This document shows positions 5,870 to 6,649 of a stretch of DNA of 6,649 nt, piece by piece (the stretch's first letter is position 1; every line of letters begins with the position of its first letter). The stretch comes from Pseudomonadota bacterium (GTDB taxonomy: Bacteria; Desulfobacterota; WTBG01; JAGOGO01). The notes below the pieces were generated by a model. That model did no database searches. It was not told the DNA's origin and saw only the letters and a program-made list of their open reading frames with translations. The stretch is taken from contig JAGHDE010000165.1 in assembly GCA_021160085.1 (NCBI GenBank), forward strand, positions 1 to 6,649, given 5' to 3'. The translations under genes were made by a program, and so were the position numbers.

Positions 5870-6322
5870 ATGTTAGAGAATGAATCAATGGAAACTCAGG
5901 TTAGCAAAGAAACAAAAAACATTCAAGGTATCAGAACTGTGCCGGATCCCGAAGTGCGAGAGAAGGCAGTTCGTCGAAAATTCACGGCAGAGCATAAACT
6001 TCGTATCCTCAAGGAAGCGGAGTCCTGTATGGAACATGGCCAAATTGGCGCCATGCTACGTCGAGAAGGGCTTTATTCATCCAATCTCACTGCATGGAGA
6101 CAGCAGTTTAAAAAAGGGACATTAAAAGCCCTATCTCCCAAGAAGCGAGGGCCTAAATATAAAAGGCCCGATCCATCAGCCCATCGCGTTATTGAACTTG
6201 AGCGAGAGAATGAAAGGTTGAAGAAAAAGCTCAAGCAGACAGAAACCATAATAGAAGTTCAAAAAAAAGTATCCGAGATCCTGCAAATATCTCTCAGCGG
6301 AAACGGAGAGAAGAACTTATGA
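5870..6322 (+). CDS. IS3-family transposase OrfA (helix-turn-helix subunit)
   Basis: DNA-binding subunit of the IS3-family transposase, which recognises the element's ends. The 150-residue product has a basic helix-turn-helix region (about 36-80, RRKFTAEHKLRILKEAE through LTAWRQQF), a lysine/proline-rich linker (KKRGPKYKRPDP) and a leucine-zipper-like coiled coil (about 105-137, VIELERENERLKKKL and following) used by the family for multimerisation. I chose ATG 5870 because AAGGAG (5857-5862) lies 7 nt upstream; the in-frame GTG at 5852 would lie inside the hairpin with that Shine-Dalgarno sequence downstream of it. The stop TGA at 6320-6322 overlaps the orfB ATG (ATGA). The A8 run at 6261-6268, codons 131-133, is a likely frameshift site for an OrfAB fusion transposase. 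Confidence 0.93.
   Translation: MLENESMETQVSKETKNIQGIRTVPDPEVREKAVRRKFTAEHKLRILKEAESCMEHGQIGAMLRREGLYSSNLTAWRQQFKKGTLKALSPKKRGPKYKRPDPSAHRVIELERENERLKKKLKQTETIIEVQKKVSEILQISLSGNGEKNL
6262..6268 (+). promoter_or_regulatory. Candidate -1 programmed frameshift site (A_AAA_AAA)
   Basis: In the orfA frame the codons are CAA AAA AAA GTA, giving a slippery A_AAA_AAA heptamer within eight consecutive A's. The -1 frame is open from 6214 through this site, through the orfB ATG at 6319, and to the window edge, so a slip would fuse OrfA to OrfB. A small stem GAGAT/ATCTC (6275-6279 with 6289-6293) begins 6 nt downstream. IS3-family elements are known to make their active transposase by -1 frameshifting on A-rich heptamers. 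Confidence 0.6.
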
Positions 6323-6649
6323 ATACTGCAGGATCATTAGCAAAAGATGTTGGTATCAAAAACGCCTGTGATGCCCTGGTTATTCCAAGAGCCAGCTTTT
6401 ATAGATGGTGTGATAGCGACAAACACTCCACAAAGGATAATTGCCGTCCGGTGCCACCGCTATCATTGACAGCAAACGAACGAAAAGGGGTGCTGAACAT
6501 ACTTCATGAAGATCAATTTGTCGATCAGGCACCAAGGGAGGTCTATTCAGCGCTTCTTGATGGAGGCATCTATATGTGTTCAGTAAGGACCATGTACCGC
6601 ATTCTGGAAGAGAATCAAGAAGTAAGAGAACGGAGAAATCAGTTAAGGC
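6319..6649 (+). CDS. IS3-family transposase OrfB, N-terminal part (3' truncated by window)
   Basis: Catalytic subunit of the IS3 transposase; 110 residues are visible and the frame stays open to the edge. The visible part is the helix-rich N-terminal region that precedes the DDE integrase core: a segment like a short helix-turn-helix (AKDVGIKNACDALVIPRASFYRW, split as AKDVGIKNAC at 8-17 and IPRASFYRW at 22-30) and the HTH_21-type block NILHEDQFVDQAP (60-71) with YSALLDGGIYMCSVRTMYRI (76-95). The catalytic aspartates and glutamate lie outside the window. The start is ATG 6319 in an ATGA overlap with orfA, with GGAG at 6305-6308 some 10 nt upstream, so it can be translated alone by coupling as well as by frameshifting. 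No internal stop is seen. Confidence 0.9.
   Translation, partial: MNTAGSLAKDVGIKNACDALVIPRASFYRWCDSDKHSTKDNCRPVPPLSLTANERKGVLNILHEDQFVDQAPREVYSALLDGGIYMCSVRTMYRILEENQEVRERRNQLR

Larger units (their letters stand above)
5796..6649 (+). mobile_element. IS3-family insertion sequence, left part (right end outside window)
   Basis: Two consecutive genes in the classic IS3 arrangement (orfA, then orfB in the -1 frame) identify the element. The left end is a guess: TGTGCC at 5796-5801 begins with the TG usual for IS3-family ends and opens a stretch dense in inverted repeats, including AAGTG-AGA-CACTT (5807-5819) and the hairpin at 5817-5859. The right inverted repeat and target duplication are not in the window, so the exact boundary cannot be fixed. 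The element points away from the methyltransferase gene. Both visible reading frames are intact, so the element may be active. Confidence 0.8.

Noticed and set aside
6223..6229. G_AAA_AAG as the frameshift site
   Set aside because: The slip would mismatch at the first base of the P-site codon; the A8 run downstream is a much better slippery site in the same open window.

Overview
The window comes from a bacterial chromosome with moderate to low GC (low 40s % by eye). The gene families fit an anaerobic or facultative bacterium, possibly Desulfobacterota or another lineage rich in sigma-54 regulators. The clues are a sigma-54 (NtrC-type) activator with a Fis-type tail, a membrane polyferredoxin of the NapH/MauN kind, and an IS3-family insertion sequence. 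No ribosomal or other marker gene is present, so this taxonomic guess is weak.

Layout. Positions 1-734 (+) hold the C-terminal two thirds of a sigma-54-dependent transcriptional activator, cut off by the left edge. It converges on, and overlaps by 11 bp, a proC gene (pyrroline-5-carboxylate reductase, last step of proline synthesis) on the minus strand. Upstream of proC on the same strand lie a UvrD/PcrA-like superfamily 1 DNA helicase (1627-3621), a membrane 4Fe-4S protein (3721-4908) and a class I SAM-dependent methyltransferase (4913-5662). The methyltransferase and ferredoxin genes are 4 nt apart and probably form a two-gene operon. The helicase has its own near-consensus sigma-70 promoter, placed so that transcription could begin at the A of its ATG. 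The 77-80 nt helicase-proC gap contains a perfect 9-bp inverted repeat touching the proC ribosome-binding site.

From about 5796 to the right edge (+) lies the left part of an IS3-family insertion sequence: a terminal region dense in inverted repeats, then orfA (complete), then orfB (cut by the window edge). orfB is in the -1 frame relative to orfA, with an A8 run suitable for programmed frameshifting and an ATGA start/stop overlap. A hairpin just before orfA sequesters its Shine-Dalgarno sequence, and a consensus -10 hexamer lies in the hairpin's 5' arm, the arrangement expected for an element that silences transposase made from read-through transcripts.

Apart from the methyltransferase-ferredoxin pair, the genes look like unrelated housekeeping, regulatory and mobile functions. 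I see no defence system, CRISPR array, RNA gene or clear multi-gene novel system. No stretch longer than 300 bases lacks a gene; the longest is 5663-5869, described under the repeat and insertion-sequence entries.
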